Below are positions 1 through 7,758 of a stretch of DNA of 13,158 nucleotides, piece by piece (position 1 is the stretch's first letter; each line of letters opens with the position of its first letter). This stretch comes from JANMEX01 sp031423755 (GTDB taxonomy: Bacteria > Pseudomonadota > Alphaproteobacteria > Rhizobiales > Rhizobiaceae): positions 1 to 13,158 of the forward strand of contig JANPGC010000321.1 in assembly GCA_031423755.1 (NCBI GenBank), given 5' to 3'. A program made the position numbers and the translations under genes. The notes below the pieces were generated by a model. That model was given only the letters and a program-made list of their open reading frames with translations, was not told the origin of the DNA and did not search any database.

Positions 1-91
1 ATTCCACCTTTCTCCAATTTTCTTGTTGCACTGCACCATAAGCAATGTCACGCATAGGCGGCTGCATCAAACAGGCGGGAACCTGTGCGGC

Positions 92-97
92 AGGAGG
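92..97 (+). promoter_or_regulatory. Shine-Dalgarno sequence of ppdK
   Basis: A perfect AGGAGG lies 5 nt before GTG 103. It decides the start against the GTG at 85, which would place the SD inside the coding region. Confidence 0.85.
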
Positions 98-102
98 ATG
101 AC

Positions 103-2778
103 GTGACCAAGTGGGTCTATTCATATGGCGGCGGTTCTGCGGAGGGCAGCGCCGCTGATCTGGCGTTGCTGGGCGGCAAGGGTGCCAACCTTGCCGAGAT
201 GGCGCGCCTGGGCCTGCCTGTCCCGCCGGGCTTCACGATCACGACGGACGCATGCGGCTGGTTCTTTCAAAATGGCCGCAGCATGCCCGACGGGCTGCAG
301 ATCGCCGTCGCCAACGCACTCACCGCGCTGGGCGTGAGGGCGGGACGCAAGTTCGGCGATGCGACCAATCCGCTTCTCGTGTCGGTGCGCTCAGGCTCGC
401 GCGCATCCATGCCGGGCATGATGGACACGGTGCTGAACCTTGGCCTCAATGATGAAACAGTCGAAGGACTGTCGCGGTCAACGGGCGACGAGCGTTTCGC
501 CTGGGACAGCTACCGCCGCTTCATCCAGATGTATTGCGATGTCGTGCTCGGTCTTGACCATGGCGTGTTTGAAGATGTGCTCGAAAATGAGCGGGCGGCG
601 AGGGGCATCGCTTCCGATACCGGATTTTCCGCCGGTGACCTGAAATCGATTGTCACACGCTATAAGATACTGGTCGAACAAGAGCTGGGCGAAGCGTTTC
701 CGCAGGACCCTCAGGTGCAATTGTGGGCGGCCATCCGCGCGGTGTTCTCGTCGTGGAAAAATGTTCGAGCCGTGACCTACAGACGCCTGCACAACATCCC
801 TGATGATTGGGGCACGGCAGTCACCATTCAGGCGATGGTGTTCGGCAACATGGGCAAGGGGTCTTGCACGGGCGTTGCCTTCACGCGCGATCCATCGACC
901 GGCGAAAAGGGATTGTACGGCGAGTTCCTTCCGGACGCGCAGGGCGAGGATGTGGTCGCCGGCCTGCGCACGCCGCAAAGCCTGACCGAGAGCGGACGCG
1001 TGTCAGCCAAGTCCGGCGAGCTGTCGCTGGAGAAAGCAATGCCGTCTTCGTTTGCGGAATTGCTTTCAGTTGCAGACCGGCTCGAACGCCATTTTCGCGA
1101 TGTGCAGGACCTTGAGTTCACCATCGAGCGCGGCAAGCTCTGGATGCTGCAGACGCGCGGTGGCAAGCGCACCTTGCGCGCGGCGCTGCGCATTGCGGTG
1201 GATATGGCGGCAGAAGGCATCATAACCCGGGATGAGGCGCTGCTGCGTATTGACCCGTCGGCACTGGATCAGTTGCTGCACCCGATGATTGACCCTTCGG
1301 CCGAGCGGATCATTGTCGGTTCAGGTCTTCCGGCCTCCCCCGGCGCCGCGACGGGCGAGATCGTGTTTTCGTCGGAGGAAGCCGAAAGGCTGAAGCTCGA
1401 CGGGCGCAAGAGCATATTGGTCCGCGCCGAGACCAGTCCGGAAGATGTGCATGGCATGCATGCTGCCGAAGGTGTTTTGACCACGCGCGGCGGCATGACC
1501 AGCCATGCTGCCGTTGTCGCGCGCGGCATGGGCAAGCCGTGCGTCACGGGCGCGGGCAACCTGAAGGTTGATCTGAAGAGCGGTGTTCTGATCGGCGCAG
1601 GCATGCGCCTCAAGCGCGGCGACATCATCACCATCGACGGCGGCTTGGGGCAAGTGCTCAAGGGCGCGGTTCCCATGCTGCAGCCGGAATTGTCCGGCGA
1701 ATTTGCGACGGTGATGCAATGGGCCGACAAGGCGCGGCGCATGAAAGTGCGCGCCAACGCCGACAACCCTGCGGATGCGCTCGTGGCGAAAATGTTCGGC
1801 GCTGAGGGCATTGGCCTCTGCCGCACAGAGCAGATGTTCTTTGACGAAGAGCGCATCAGCGCCATGCGCGAGATGATCATCGCCGAGACGGAAGCTGAGC
1901 GCCGGGTGGCTCTCGCACGGCTGCTGCCAATTCAGCGGAAGAATTTTGTTGAACTGTTTGAAATGATGGCTGGCCTTCCGGTCACCATTCGGCTCTTGGA
2001 CCCGCCTCTCCACGAATTCCTGCCCAAGGATTTTGCCGAAGTGGTGGAAGTCGCCTCTGCAATGGGCCTCGCCGTTGAAAAGCTGCGCGACCGCATCGAT
2101 GCGCTGCATGAGTTCAACCCGATGCTGGGCCATCGCGGCTGCCGTCTGGTGATCAGCTACCCGGAAATCGCCGAGATGCAGTCACGGGCGATTTTTGAGG
2201 CGGCTGTCGAGGCGGGCAAGACGACCGGCGTTCCCGTTGTGGCCGAAATCATGGTGCCGCTGGTGTCGATGATGAAGGAGCTGGAATTCATCAAACTGCG
2301 GATTGCCGAGGTCGCAAGGCAGGTCATTCGCGAAACCGGCGTTGAGTTCACATATCTGGTCGGCACGATGATCGAATTGCCGCGCGCGGCGATGCGCGCA
2401 GGGGCCATTGCCGAAGCGTCCGAATTTTTCTCGTTCGGAACCAATGATTTGACGCAGACAACGTACGGCATCTCGCGCGACGACGCCTCGAATTTCATGA
2501 ACACCTACATGCAGAAGGGCCTCATGGCGCGCGACCCGTTCATGACGCTCGACCGTGAGGGCGTCGGCGAAATGATCCGCATTGCCTGCGAACGCGGCCG
2601 CGCCACGCGCCCGGACATTGCGCTTGGCGTCTGCGGCGAGCATGGCGGCGAGCCGGAATCGATCCAGTTTTTCGAGGAAACCGGTCTCGATTTTGTGTCC
2701 TGCTCGCCTTACCGTGTGCCGATCGCCAGACTGGCGGCTGCGCAGGCCGCCATTCGTCAGCGTGAAAACGACAAATAG
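103..2778 (+). CDS. ppdK: Pyruvate, phosphate dikinase (PPDK)
   Basis: Cytoplasmic enzyme that interconverts pyruvate + ATP + Pi and PEP + AMP + PPi. The GTG at 103 is preferred: AGGAGG at 92-97 sits 5 nt upstream, and the protein then begins MTKWVYSYGGG like other PPDKs. The frame also allows GTG at 85, but that start has no good SD. The product is 891 aa, the usual length. In this numbering the N-terminal ATP-grasp half is about 1-350. The swivelling phosphohistidine domain follows, with GGMTSHAAVVARGMGKPCV around catalytic His468; Thr466 is the residue that bifunctional DUF299 regulators phosphorylate in the family. The C-terminal PEP/pyruvate barrel shows GIGLCRTEQMFF, GTMIELPRAA, SFGTNDLTQTTYG and GVCGEHGGEP, with the proton-donor Cys844. 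Residue 577 is Gln, where most relatives I recall have His (TEHMFF). The gene appears monocistronic here. An ACAGG/CCTGT inverted repeat (71-75/82-86) lies just before the SD; I see no convincing promoter in 1-102. Confidence 0.97.
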   Translation: MTKWVYSYGGGSAEGSAADLALLGGKGANLAEMARLGLPVPPGFTITTDACGWFFQNGRSMPDGLQIAVANALTALGVRAGRKFGDATNPLLVSVRSGSRASMPGMMDTVLNLGLNDETVEGLSRSTGDERFAWDSYRRFIQMYCDVVLGLDHGVFEDVLENERAARGIASDTGFSAGDLKSIVTRYKILVEQELGEAFPQDPQVQLWAAIRAVFSSWKNVRAVTYRRLHNIPDDWGTAVTIQAMVFGNMGKGSCTGVAFTRDPSTGEKGLYGEFLPDAQGEDVVAGLRTPQSLTESGRVSAKSGELSLEKAMPSSFAELLSVADRLERHFRDVQDLEFTIERGKLWMLQTRGGKRTLRAALRIAVDMAAEGIITRDEALLRIDPSALDQLLHPMIDPSAERIIVGSGLPASPGAATGEIVFSSEEAERLKLDGRKSILVRAETSPEDVHGMHAAEGVLTTRGGMTSHAAVVARGMGKPCVTGAGNLKVDLKSGVLIGAGMRLKRGDIITIDGGLGQVLKGAVPMLQPELSGEFATVMQWADKARRMKVRANADNPADALVAKMFGAEGIGLCRTEQMFFDEERISAMREMIIAETEAERRVALARLLPIQRKNFVELFEMMAGLPVTIRLLDPPLHEFLPKDFAEVVEVASAMGLAVEKLRDRIDALHEFNPMLGHRGCRLVISYPEIAEMQSRAIFEAAVEAGKTTGVPVVAEIMVPLVSMMKELEFIKLRIAEVARQVIRETGVEFTYLVGTMIELPRAAMRAGAIAEASEFFSFGTNDLTQTTYGISRDDASNFMNTYMQKGLMARDPFMTLDREGVGEMIRIACERGRATRPDIALGVCGEHGGEPESIQFFEETGLDFVSCSPYRVPIARLAAAQAAIRQRENDK

Positions 2779-2999
2779 GCCGCGCTCCTTTCACGTGTTG
2801 ATGCCGTCCATTGCAGTGAATGGCGGGCTTAGGCCGGAAGTCTGGCGCGCCGTTGCAGGTCAAGCGGGCGAAAAGGGCGAATTGGCACGGTTCTTGAGTG
2901 TGTTCGGTTACCTCGCGTGACAAGGCGCCAAAGTGATCCAATTTGAGACACAAAGCCAAAACACCGGGGTCAGGATGAAACGCTTATTGGAGAAGCATC

Positions 3000-3209
3000 A
3001 TGCGTGTACTGAAAGACATCGAACTCGTGCAGGTTTCTGGCGCCGGCGTGGCGGAATGCGGCGGCAATGAACGCGGCAACAATGGTTGGGGCAATGGCGG
3101 CGACGACGGGATCAACGCTCCCAAGGTTGACGGCGGCTTCAAAGTCGAAGGCGACTCTGACGGCGCTTTCGGAATCAAGGGCGGCGGCCGCGAGAAGTGC
3201 GCGCGCTGA
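3000..3209 (+). CDS. Small Gly-rich peptide with a double-glycine-type leader (bacteriocin/microcin-like, function unknown)
   Basis: A 69-residue peptide. ATG 3000 is preceded by GGAGA at 2989-2993 with a 6-nt spacer. The first 16 residues, MRVLKDIELVQVSGAG, resemble the leaders removed by C39-peptidase ABC exporters: a short Met-Arg start, an acidic/hydrophobic ELVQV helix and a small-residue pair before the cut. By family rule, cleavage would follow Ala15-Gly16 or Gly14-Ala15. The remaining ~53 residues are about 30% Gly and include ERGNNGWGNGGDDG (24-37). There are two Cys, at 20 and 67, which could form one disulfide. There is no membrane segment and the charge is slightly acidic. No exporter, peptidase, modification enzyme or clear immunity gene lies in this window, so export would need genes elsewhere. 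NNGWGNG-type segments occur, as I recall, in other uncharacterised alphaproteobacterial small proteins. Bacteriocin, signalling or structural roles are all open; the toxin reading is inference. Confidence 0.6.
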   Translation: MRVLKDIELVQVSGAGVAECGGNERGNNGWGNGGDDGINAPKVDGGFKVEGDSDGAFGIKGGGREKCAR

Positions 3210-3243
3210 ACCGATCTCGGCAAATGTGACAGTCAAGGTTGCG

Positions 3244-3271
3244 GCGGGTCCGTGCATCGCGCGGAACCCGC
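3244..3271 (+). terminator. Hairpin downstream of the small peptide gene, possible terminator
   Basis: GCGGGT (3244-3249) pairs with ACCCGC (3266-3271). After a one-base bulge the stem continues CCG/CGG plus a T-G wobble, leaving a 7-nt loop. It begins 34 nt after the peptide stop codon. No T-tract follows, so it may be a 3'-end structure rather than a true intrinsic terminator. Confidence 0.3.
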
Positions 3272-3308
3272 AGGCGCCGTGATTGCCCACGAACGGATTG
3301 TAGCTCCT

Positions 3309-3325
3309 GCCTGCGCCCCGCAGGC
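3309..3325. repeat. Short inverted repeat (GCCTGC-N5-GCAGGC)
   Basis: A perfect 6-bp stem with a GCCCC loop lies in the non-coding stretch 3210-3443, between the small peptide gene and the convergent 131-aa gene. It could end transcription from either side, but there is no T-tract. I see nothing else in this stretch. Confidence 0.25.
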
Positions 3326-3443
3326 GTAAAATTCACCACGCTTGGCACCGGGGCAAACCAGGACGACAAGCGTACAAGGCAGGCCAGCCCATTGACGTGT
3401 GCTGACGGATTTGCGAATTCTCCTGTGCCGTTTTGGAAGTGCC

Positions 3444-3839
3444 CTAAGACAGCTTTCGGAACTGGTTGGCCACGGCAAGCCAAGCCTCGCCAAGACGGAA
3501 CAGGTGAGCCGTGTCCGGTCTCTCGGTCTGTGCATCCATTGTCACGCCGTCATCGCTGAGCGACACCAGAATGATCTGGTCGTTGCCGTCCGGAAGGCGC
3601 ACGAGCGCCGCGCGCTGGAACGGCATGCTTGACGGGGCAGGGATGTTGAACAGAAACTCTGCGCCGATGGCTTCGGACGCACGCCGCACAGACGTATCGA
3701 AGCCGGCGCCGACGAGATTTTGCGCCTCCAGCGCCATCAACAGTTCGACATTCTCCAGATCCGGATTGACCTGATGCGCGGCCAAGCCTTGAAGAGCCTT
3801 GTTATTGACCGGCACGGTGGCCTGATTGACTTGTGGCAT
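3444..3839 (-). CDS. Hypothetical protein, 131 aa, family not recognised
   Basis: The product from ATG 3839 is 131 aa, beginning MPQVNQATVP. This start is chosen because AGGGAG (complement of 3846-3851) lies 6 nt upstream; the open frame runs further back to 4028, but that extension has no good SD. There is no signal peptide or membrane helix, so it is probably cytoplasmic. The N-terminal half (about 25-70) looks helical (ENVELLMALEAQNLVGAGF). The C-terminal half has alternating strands (FQRAALVRLPDG, DQIILVSLSDDG) and ends in a helix, LFRLGEAWLAVANQFRKL. This suggests a small alpha/beta fold. I cannot assign a function. It is divergent from the DUF1499 gene, with 159 bp between the two starts, and convergent with the small peptide gene. 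No evidence ties it to either. Confidence 0.75.
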   Translation of the reverse strand: MPQVNQATVPVNNKALQGLAAHQVNPDLENVELLMALEAQNLVGAGFDTSVRRASEAIGAEFLFNIPAPSSMPFQRAALVRLPDGNDQIILVSLSDDGVTMDAQTERPDTAHLFRLGEAWLAVANQFRKLS

Positions 3840-3998
3840 GCGACGCTCCCTTGCAACATGCCCCCCTTTAACCAACTTGCTTAGCATTAAAGGCGAGAAT
3901 GGGGCGAAGGCCTTTATCAGTGGAACGAAGTCTGCAAGCGGTTTGCACTCGCCCGGCCAAGCCGCTATCAAGCCCGCGATGAAAAAGGACCTGTTGAC

Positions 3999-4775
3999 AT
4001 GATGCGCCGGGAATATGTGCGGCGGCAATCACGAGCGGCGCGATGGGCGATGCCGCCATCCGTGTTCTCGCCAGTTCTGGCTGGCGTTGCGATACTGGCG
4101 CACAGGTTTGGTTCGCTCTCCGAGCAGAATTTCATTCTGGTGCTGCTGGCCGCGCTTGGCTTTGCCGTGGCCGGAGGATTGCTGGCCCTGCTGGGGCTGC
4201 GCTCGCTTTGGCGGGACGCTGCCATTGGAGGCAGGCGTTCGGCACTGGCGCTTCTGTTTTGCATGCCCGTCTTGATGCCCGCCGCTGCCGCAGTCTGGCT
4301 GTCGCAGACAACCGCGCATCTGTCAGACATTTCAACTGACCCGCAAGATCCGCCGCATTTTTCAGTACGCGCAGCTTCCGGATCCGGCATCAACACAAAC
4401 GAGCCGCCGCGCGTCAACGCGGTGCTGCAAAAGCAATATTACCCGGATGTGACCGGTCGGCGCTATCAACTTTCCGCCGATGGCATTGCAGCACAGATCA
4501 GCGCTCTTGCCGCTGAATCCGGCTGGTCGCAAACTCACGGCGGGCCCGTTGCGCAGCCAAATGGTGAATGGATCATTGAGGGGACGGTAACAACGACCAT
4601 ACTCGGGTTCAAGGACGACGTGGTCATCCGCGTCACGGACGAGGGCGAGTCCACCTACGTGGACATGCGCAGCGCCTCGCGTTTCGGCGGTGCGGACCTC
4701 GGTGCCAACGCCCGCCGTATCGTCGCGTTCATGAATGCGCTCGACTTGCGTATCCAATCAGGAACACCCGGCTGA
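3999..4775 (+). CDS. DUF1499 domain protein with N-terminal membrane segments
   Basis: A 258-aa protein. ATG 3999 follows AAGGA at 3985-3989 with a 9-nt gap; a second ATG follows directly at 4002. Residues about 18-35, 45-68 and 82-102 are hydrophobic and probably membrane-spanning. The C-terminal part (about 105-251) matches DUF1499 as found in alphaproteobacteria: an ISTDPQDPPHF entry motif, YYPDVTG, then DDVVIRV, VDMRSASRFGGADLGANARRI and a closing helix. The family has no established biochemical function that I know of; the SASRxGxxDLGANA segment is its hallmark. The domain would sit at the membrane face, with the side depending on unproven topology. The gene is convergent with the MBL hydrolase gene (12 bp between stop codons). 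Family assignment is firm; role is unknown. Confidence 0.88.
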   Translation: MMRREYVRRQSRAARWAMPPSVFSPVLAGVAILAHRFGSLSEQNFILVLLAALGFAVAGGLLALLGLRSLWRDAAIGGRRSALALLFCMPVLMPAAAAVWLSQTTAHLSDISTDPQDPPHFSVRAASGSGINTNEPPRVNAVLQKQYYPDVTGRRYQLSADGIAAQISALAAESGWSQTHGGPVAQPNGEWIIEGTVTTTILGFKDDVVIRVTDEGESTYVDMRSASRFGGADLGANARRIVAFMNALDLRIQSGTPG

Positions 4776-4808
4776 CACGCTTTGCTGTCAAACCGGCGTG
4801 AAATCAGC
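4771..4808. terminator. Inverted repeat between convergent genes, possible shared terminator
   Basis: GCTGA+CACGC (4771-4780) is complementary to GCGTG (4796-4800) and TCAGC (4804-4808), with a three-A bulge in the right arm and a 15-nt loop. It spans the 12-bp gap between the DUF1499 stop and the MBL stop, where a bidirectional terminator would be expected. There is no U-run, so this is tentative. Confidence 0.3.
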
Positions 4809-5702
4809 CGAAAAGCCAAGCTGACCGCCAATCGTTACTTTGCCATGTGCGGCGAGCCGTTCAAGGTGGGCAAGGGCGGTCAATGCCGCAGCGCCGTGCA
4901 GCCGCTTGTCAGTGGCGTGATAAACATTTGCGACAATGACGGACAATTGCCTGTCGCCCGCTTGCACCCTCTTCAAGATTGCCGCCTCCCGTGCCAGCCG
5001 GTGTGCCTTCAGCGCGCGGGCGCGGCGTTGCGGATTGTGAACAGGCTCACCATGGCCCGGCAAAAATACGCGATCCTTGCGTTTTGCCAGCAGCGTCAGC
5101 GAATTGAGATAGCTCTCCATCGACCCGTCCGGCGGCGCGACAATCGTAGTCGCCCAGCCCATGACATGGTCGCCGGAGAACAGGATGCCGGTGCCCTCCA
5201 ACGCGTAAGCCATGTGGTTTTCCGCATGGCCGGGCGTCGCAATCGCCCGGATGGCAAACGCGCCGCAATCAACCAACTCGTTGTGAATAAGGTGCCGGTC
5301 CGGCATGAAATCCAGGTCGGCGCTGGCGTCAAGCACGTTGCCATCGCCTGCCAGATGGCCGCCAGTGTATCGGTGCGGCCCTTCAGCAAGGCAGATTGCG
5401 CCGGTATGCGCCGCAAGTCGCCGGGCGAGGGGCGAGTGGTCCCTGTGGGTGTGGGTCACAAAGATATGCGAGACCGGGCGCCCTTGAATTGCCGCGACCA
5501 GTGCCTCGAAATGCGCATCGCTTTCCGGGCCGGGATCAATGACGACAAGACTGTGGGCACCAACAATGTAGCTGTTGGTGCCCTCAAAGGTGAAAGGGCC
5601 GGGGTTGGGCGCTGTGACGCAAGCAATTCGCTCACCTCCAATGCCCAGACGGCCGGGTTCGATGTGCAAAACCGATGCAGTTTTTGCGACGGAAATGCTC
5701 AT
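4788..5702 (-). CDS. MBL-fold metallo-hydrolase (LACTB2-like/hydroxyacylglutathione hydrolase-like)
   Basis: A 304-aa cytoplasmic protein of the metallo-beta-lactamase superfamily. Metal ligands are visible: THTHRDH (His84, His86, Asp88, His89), His159 in TPGHAENH, Asp178 in SGDHVMG and His217 in LPGHGEPV. All binuclear-site residues are present, so it should be active. An early APNPGPFTFEGTNSYIV segment and a C-terminal region of about 80 residues (225-304), with the look of a winged helix, match the LACTB2-like group. That group includes RNases and thioester or lactone hydrolases, so the substrate cannot be named. The gene starts 18 nt after the stop of the upstream dehydratase gene on the same strand, which implies co-transcription. 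Its SD is weak (CAGG abutting the ATG), so its translation may depend on the upstream gene. Confidence 0.9.
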   Translation of the reverse strand: MSISVAKTASVLHIEPGRLGIGGERIACVTAPNPGPFTFEGTNSYIVGAHSLVVIDPGPESDAHFEALVAAIQGRPVSHIFVTHTHRDHSPLARRLAAHTGAICLAEGPHRYTGGHLAGDGNVLDASADLDFMPDRHLIHNELVDCGAFAIRAIATPGHAENHMAYALEGTGILFSGDHVMGWATTIVAPPDGSMESYLNSLTLLAKRKDRVFLPGHGEPVHNPQRRARALKAHRLAREAAILKRVQAGDRQLSVIVANVYHATDKRLHGAAALTALAHLERLAAHGKVTIGGQLGFSADFTPV

Positions 5703-5720
5703 GCCTGACGGTTGGCCACT

Positions 5721-7709
5721 TTAGGTTTTGACAATTGACAACACAGCCTGCGCCGACGGCTTGGATGACTTCAACAACACAGGCTCGTCTGCAGCTCTTT
5801 CGCTGATGTCTTCATACTCCGGAACCGCAACCCTCAGCTTGGCAAGCGCGGCAAGGGAGTTTTCACTGCCGATCGCCGCTGCCATTGCGTTGACGATTTT
5901 CTCGATGGTGGCCAGTTCAACCACGCGCGGCGATGCAACAATGTAGTTCTCATGCCTTGCCGCATCCTGCACTTCGCCCTCGTCGAACAGCTCTTCAAAA
6001 AGCTTTTCGCCCGGCCTCAGGCCTACATATTCAATCTTGATGTCGACGTTTGGCCTGTAACCCGCGAGCCGGATCATTCTTTCTGCCAAGTCCGCTATGC
6101 GCACCGGTTCGCCCATGTCGAGCACAATGATCTTGCCGCGCTCCTCGTTCGAGATCATGCCCATCGACGACGCCTGCAACACCAGACGCACAGCCTCCGG
6201 GATGGTCATGAAATAGCGCACGATATTCTGGTGCGTCACAGTCACCGGGCCGCCTTTGGCAATCTGCGCAGCAAAACGTGGCACAACAGACCCGTTCGAG
6301 CCGAGAACGTTGCCGAACCGCACGGTCTTGAAACGCGTGCCGTGATCCTGCAAATCAAGCGCTTGGCAATAGCTTTCGGCCGCGCGCTTGGTTGCGCCCA
6401 TGACATTGGTCGGGTTGACCGCCTTGTCGGTCGAAATCATCACAAAAACGGCGGCCTTGTTCTTGATCGCGGCCAAAGCGCAATTGCGAGTTCCAAGCAC
6501 GTTTGTCTTGATGGTCTCTGCAATATTCTGCTCGGCCAGCGGGACATGCTTGATAGCAGCCGCATGAAAAACAACGTCTGGCCGATACTTGCCAAACAGG
6601 CTATCGACACGCTTTTCGTCGCGGATGTCAGCAATGCGCGCGACAATGTCGAGCTCGGGGAACTTCTCGCGCAATTCCATGTCGATTGTGTAGAGAAAAT
6701 GTTCGGACATATCGACGATTACAAGACGTCTGGGATTGAACGCCGCAATCTGACGTGCAAGCTCCGAGCCGATCGAGCCGCCGGCGCCAGTGAGCAGCAC
6801 CGTCTTTCCGTCAATGAAACGTGTAACCTCTATCAGATTGTACTTTATTTCCGGACGGCCAAGCAGGTCGGAAAGAACAATCGGTTGCGGATCAAGACTG
6901 GTCGCGCGGCTGGTGTCAGTTGTCTTGACGATGTCAGGAATATGGCTGACTCGGATGCCCGCGTCGCCTGCCAGCGTTACCAATTCACTGAGCGACTTCT
7001 TGTCGAGAGTATGGTCGGCAATTGCCAGTTCCTCGACGCGAACCCCATGATTCTCGTAGAGTTGGGCTACAATTTTTGAGATGTTGTCAGTGCCGCCGAG
7101 TATTTTGAGACCTTGAATCGTTCTGGTCCCCTTTTTCGCCGCGCTGTCGACAATGCCCGCAATGTGAATCTTGGAGTTCCGCCGTCCTTTGACGGCGCGC
7201 ACGTAAGCGTCGGAAATCTCGTTGGCCTTGTAAACAAGAATGGTCTTGGCGCCGGGCCTGATCTTGTTTCCCTCGCGCAGCAAACCGACCCAGCCGCGTT
7301 CACGCACCATGCGGTAAACGATGCGGGGGCCCGCCAAGCCCAAAATGAGAAAAAACCACAACAGCACAGGAACGAGGCGGGAAAATCCTTCGCCGCGGCT
7401 GTAAGTGAAGATGACAAGCACGTAGATCAACACTGCCATCGTCGCCGATTTCATGATCGCCAACAGGTCGGGAATGGAGGCGTAGCGCCAAGAGCCGCGA
7501 TTAAGCTCGAAAATAAAGAAAATGATCGAACTCAGAAAAACAAACAGGAACGTTTTCTCAAAAATTCCCGAAGTGACGTGAATGCCTGTAAGGGCAAACA
7601 CACCATAGTTTGCGGCCAAAAACGTCAACCCAGCCATCAATAGGTCATGAATTGCGCCAAGACTGCGTTTCAGTCGGCCACTGCCACTCGACACCATATT
7701 TTTTATCAT
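5721..7709 (-). CDS. Membrane-bound NDP-sugar 4,6-dehydratase/epimerase (WbpM/PglF/CapD family)
   Basis: A 662-aa protein, the length of WbpM-type enzymes. Four hydrophobic segments (about 19-41, 47-68, 85-104 and 112-130) anchor it in the inner membrane. A first Rossmann-like domain runs about 155-275. The catalytic SDR domain starts near 300 with TGAGGSIGS (307-315), the NAD(P)-binding loop. Then come the DIRD acidic motif, FHAAAIKHVPL, and STDKAVNPTNVMGATKR. In the last of these Met437 replaces the usual SDR Tyr and pairs with Lys441, as in UDP-GlcNAc 4,6-dehydratases of this family. RFGNVLGSNGSVVPRF and GLRPGEKLFEEL follow. The family makes 4-keto-6-deoxy sugar nucleotides for O-antigen, capsule or glycan synthesis; the exact sugar is not shown. 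ATG 7709 is the first start, with a weak SD (GGGAC); ATG 7697 is an alternative. It is first in a likely operon with the MBL gene. Confidence 0.93.
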   Translation of the reverse strand: MIKNMVSSGSGRLKRSLGAIHDLLMAGLTFLAANYGVFALTGIHVTSGIFEKTFLFVFLSSIIFFIFELNRGSWRYASIPDLLAIMKSATMAVLIYVLVIFTYSRGEGFSRLVPVLLWFFLILGLAGPRIVYRMVRERGWVGLLREGNKIRPGAKTILVYKANEISDAYVRAVKGRRNSKIHIAGIVDSAAKKGTRTIQGLKILGGTDNISKIVAQLYENHGVRVEELAIADHTLDKKSLSELVTLAGDAGIRVSHIPDIVKTTDTSRATSLDPQPIVLSDLLGRPEIKYNLIEVTRFIDGKTVLLTGAGGSIGSELARQIAAFNPRRLVIVDMSEHFLYTIDMELREKFPELDIVARIADIRDEKRVDSLFGKYRPDVVFHAAAIKHVPLAEQNIAETIKTNVLGTRNCALAAIKNKAAVFVMISTDKAVNPTNVMGATKRAAESYCQALDLQDHGTRFKTVRFGNVLGSNGSVVPRFAAQIAKGGPVTVTHQNIVRYFMTIPEAVRLVLQASSMGMISNEERGKIIVLDMGEPVRIADLAERMIRLAGYRPNVDIKIEYVGLRPGEKLFEELFDEGEVQDAARHENYIVASPRVVELATIEKIVNAMAAAIGSENSLAALAKLRVAVPEYEDISERAADEPVLLKSSKPSAQAVLSIVKT

Positions 7710-7743
7710 CTTTTGTCCCGGTTTTGCGCCCCACCGAGATTTA

Positions 7744-7758
7744 TTGTGCTATGCACAA
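7744..7758. promoter_or_regulatory. Perfect palindrome, candidate operator
   Basis: TTGTGC-TAT-GCACAA has 6-bp arms and a 3-bp centre. It directly abuts the predicted minus-strand -10 element (7759-7764), so it would cover the transcription start of the dehydratase gene. That position suits a repressor site. I cannot name the regulator. Confidence 0.45.

Noticed and set aside
2761..2795. CGTGAAA...TTTCACG inverted repeat at the ppdK stop codon
   Set aside because: A 7-bp match with a 21-nt loop and no T-run; it starts inside the coding region, so it is too weak to call a terminator.
2975..3070. Short frame MKRLLEKHHAC... overlapping the peptide start
   Set aside because: About 31 codons, Arg/His-rich, out of frame with the peptide and largely inside it; no support beyond the ATG.
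2970..3290. 106-codon minus-strand frame opposite the small peptide gene, Ala-rich and partly hydrophobic
   Set aside because: Starts at GTG with no SD; the Ala/hydrophobic bias is what the antisense of a Gly-rich coding sequence gives. The plus-strand frame has a good SD and a leader motif.
3869..3891. TTAA...TTAA pairs resembling a CtrA site
   Set aside because: The spacing between the TTAA elements does not match the TTAA-N7-TTAA consensus.
3840..4028. N-terminal extension of the 131-aa protein to 194 aa
   Set aside because: The longer start lacks an SD and would run into the upstream region of the divergent DUF1499 gene; ATG 3839 has AGGGAG at ideal spacing.
4782..5708. 308-codon open frame on the plus strand
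   Set aside because: A near-exact antisense of the MBL hydrolase gene, which has all its metal ligands.
5952..7079. 375-codon open frame on the plus strand
   Set aside because: Antisense to the clear NDP-sugar dehydratase gene; the composition (many His, Arg, Asn) is typical of a shadow frame.
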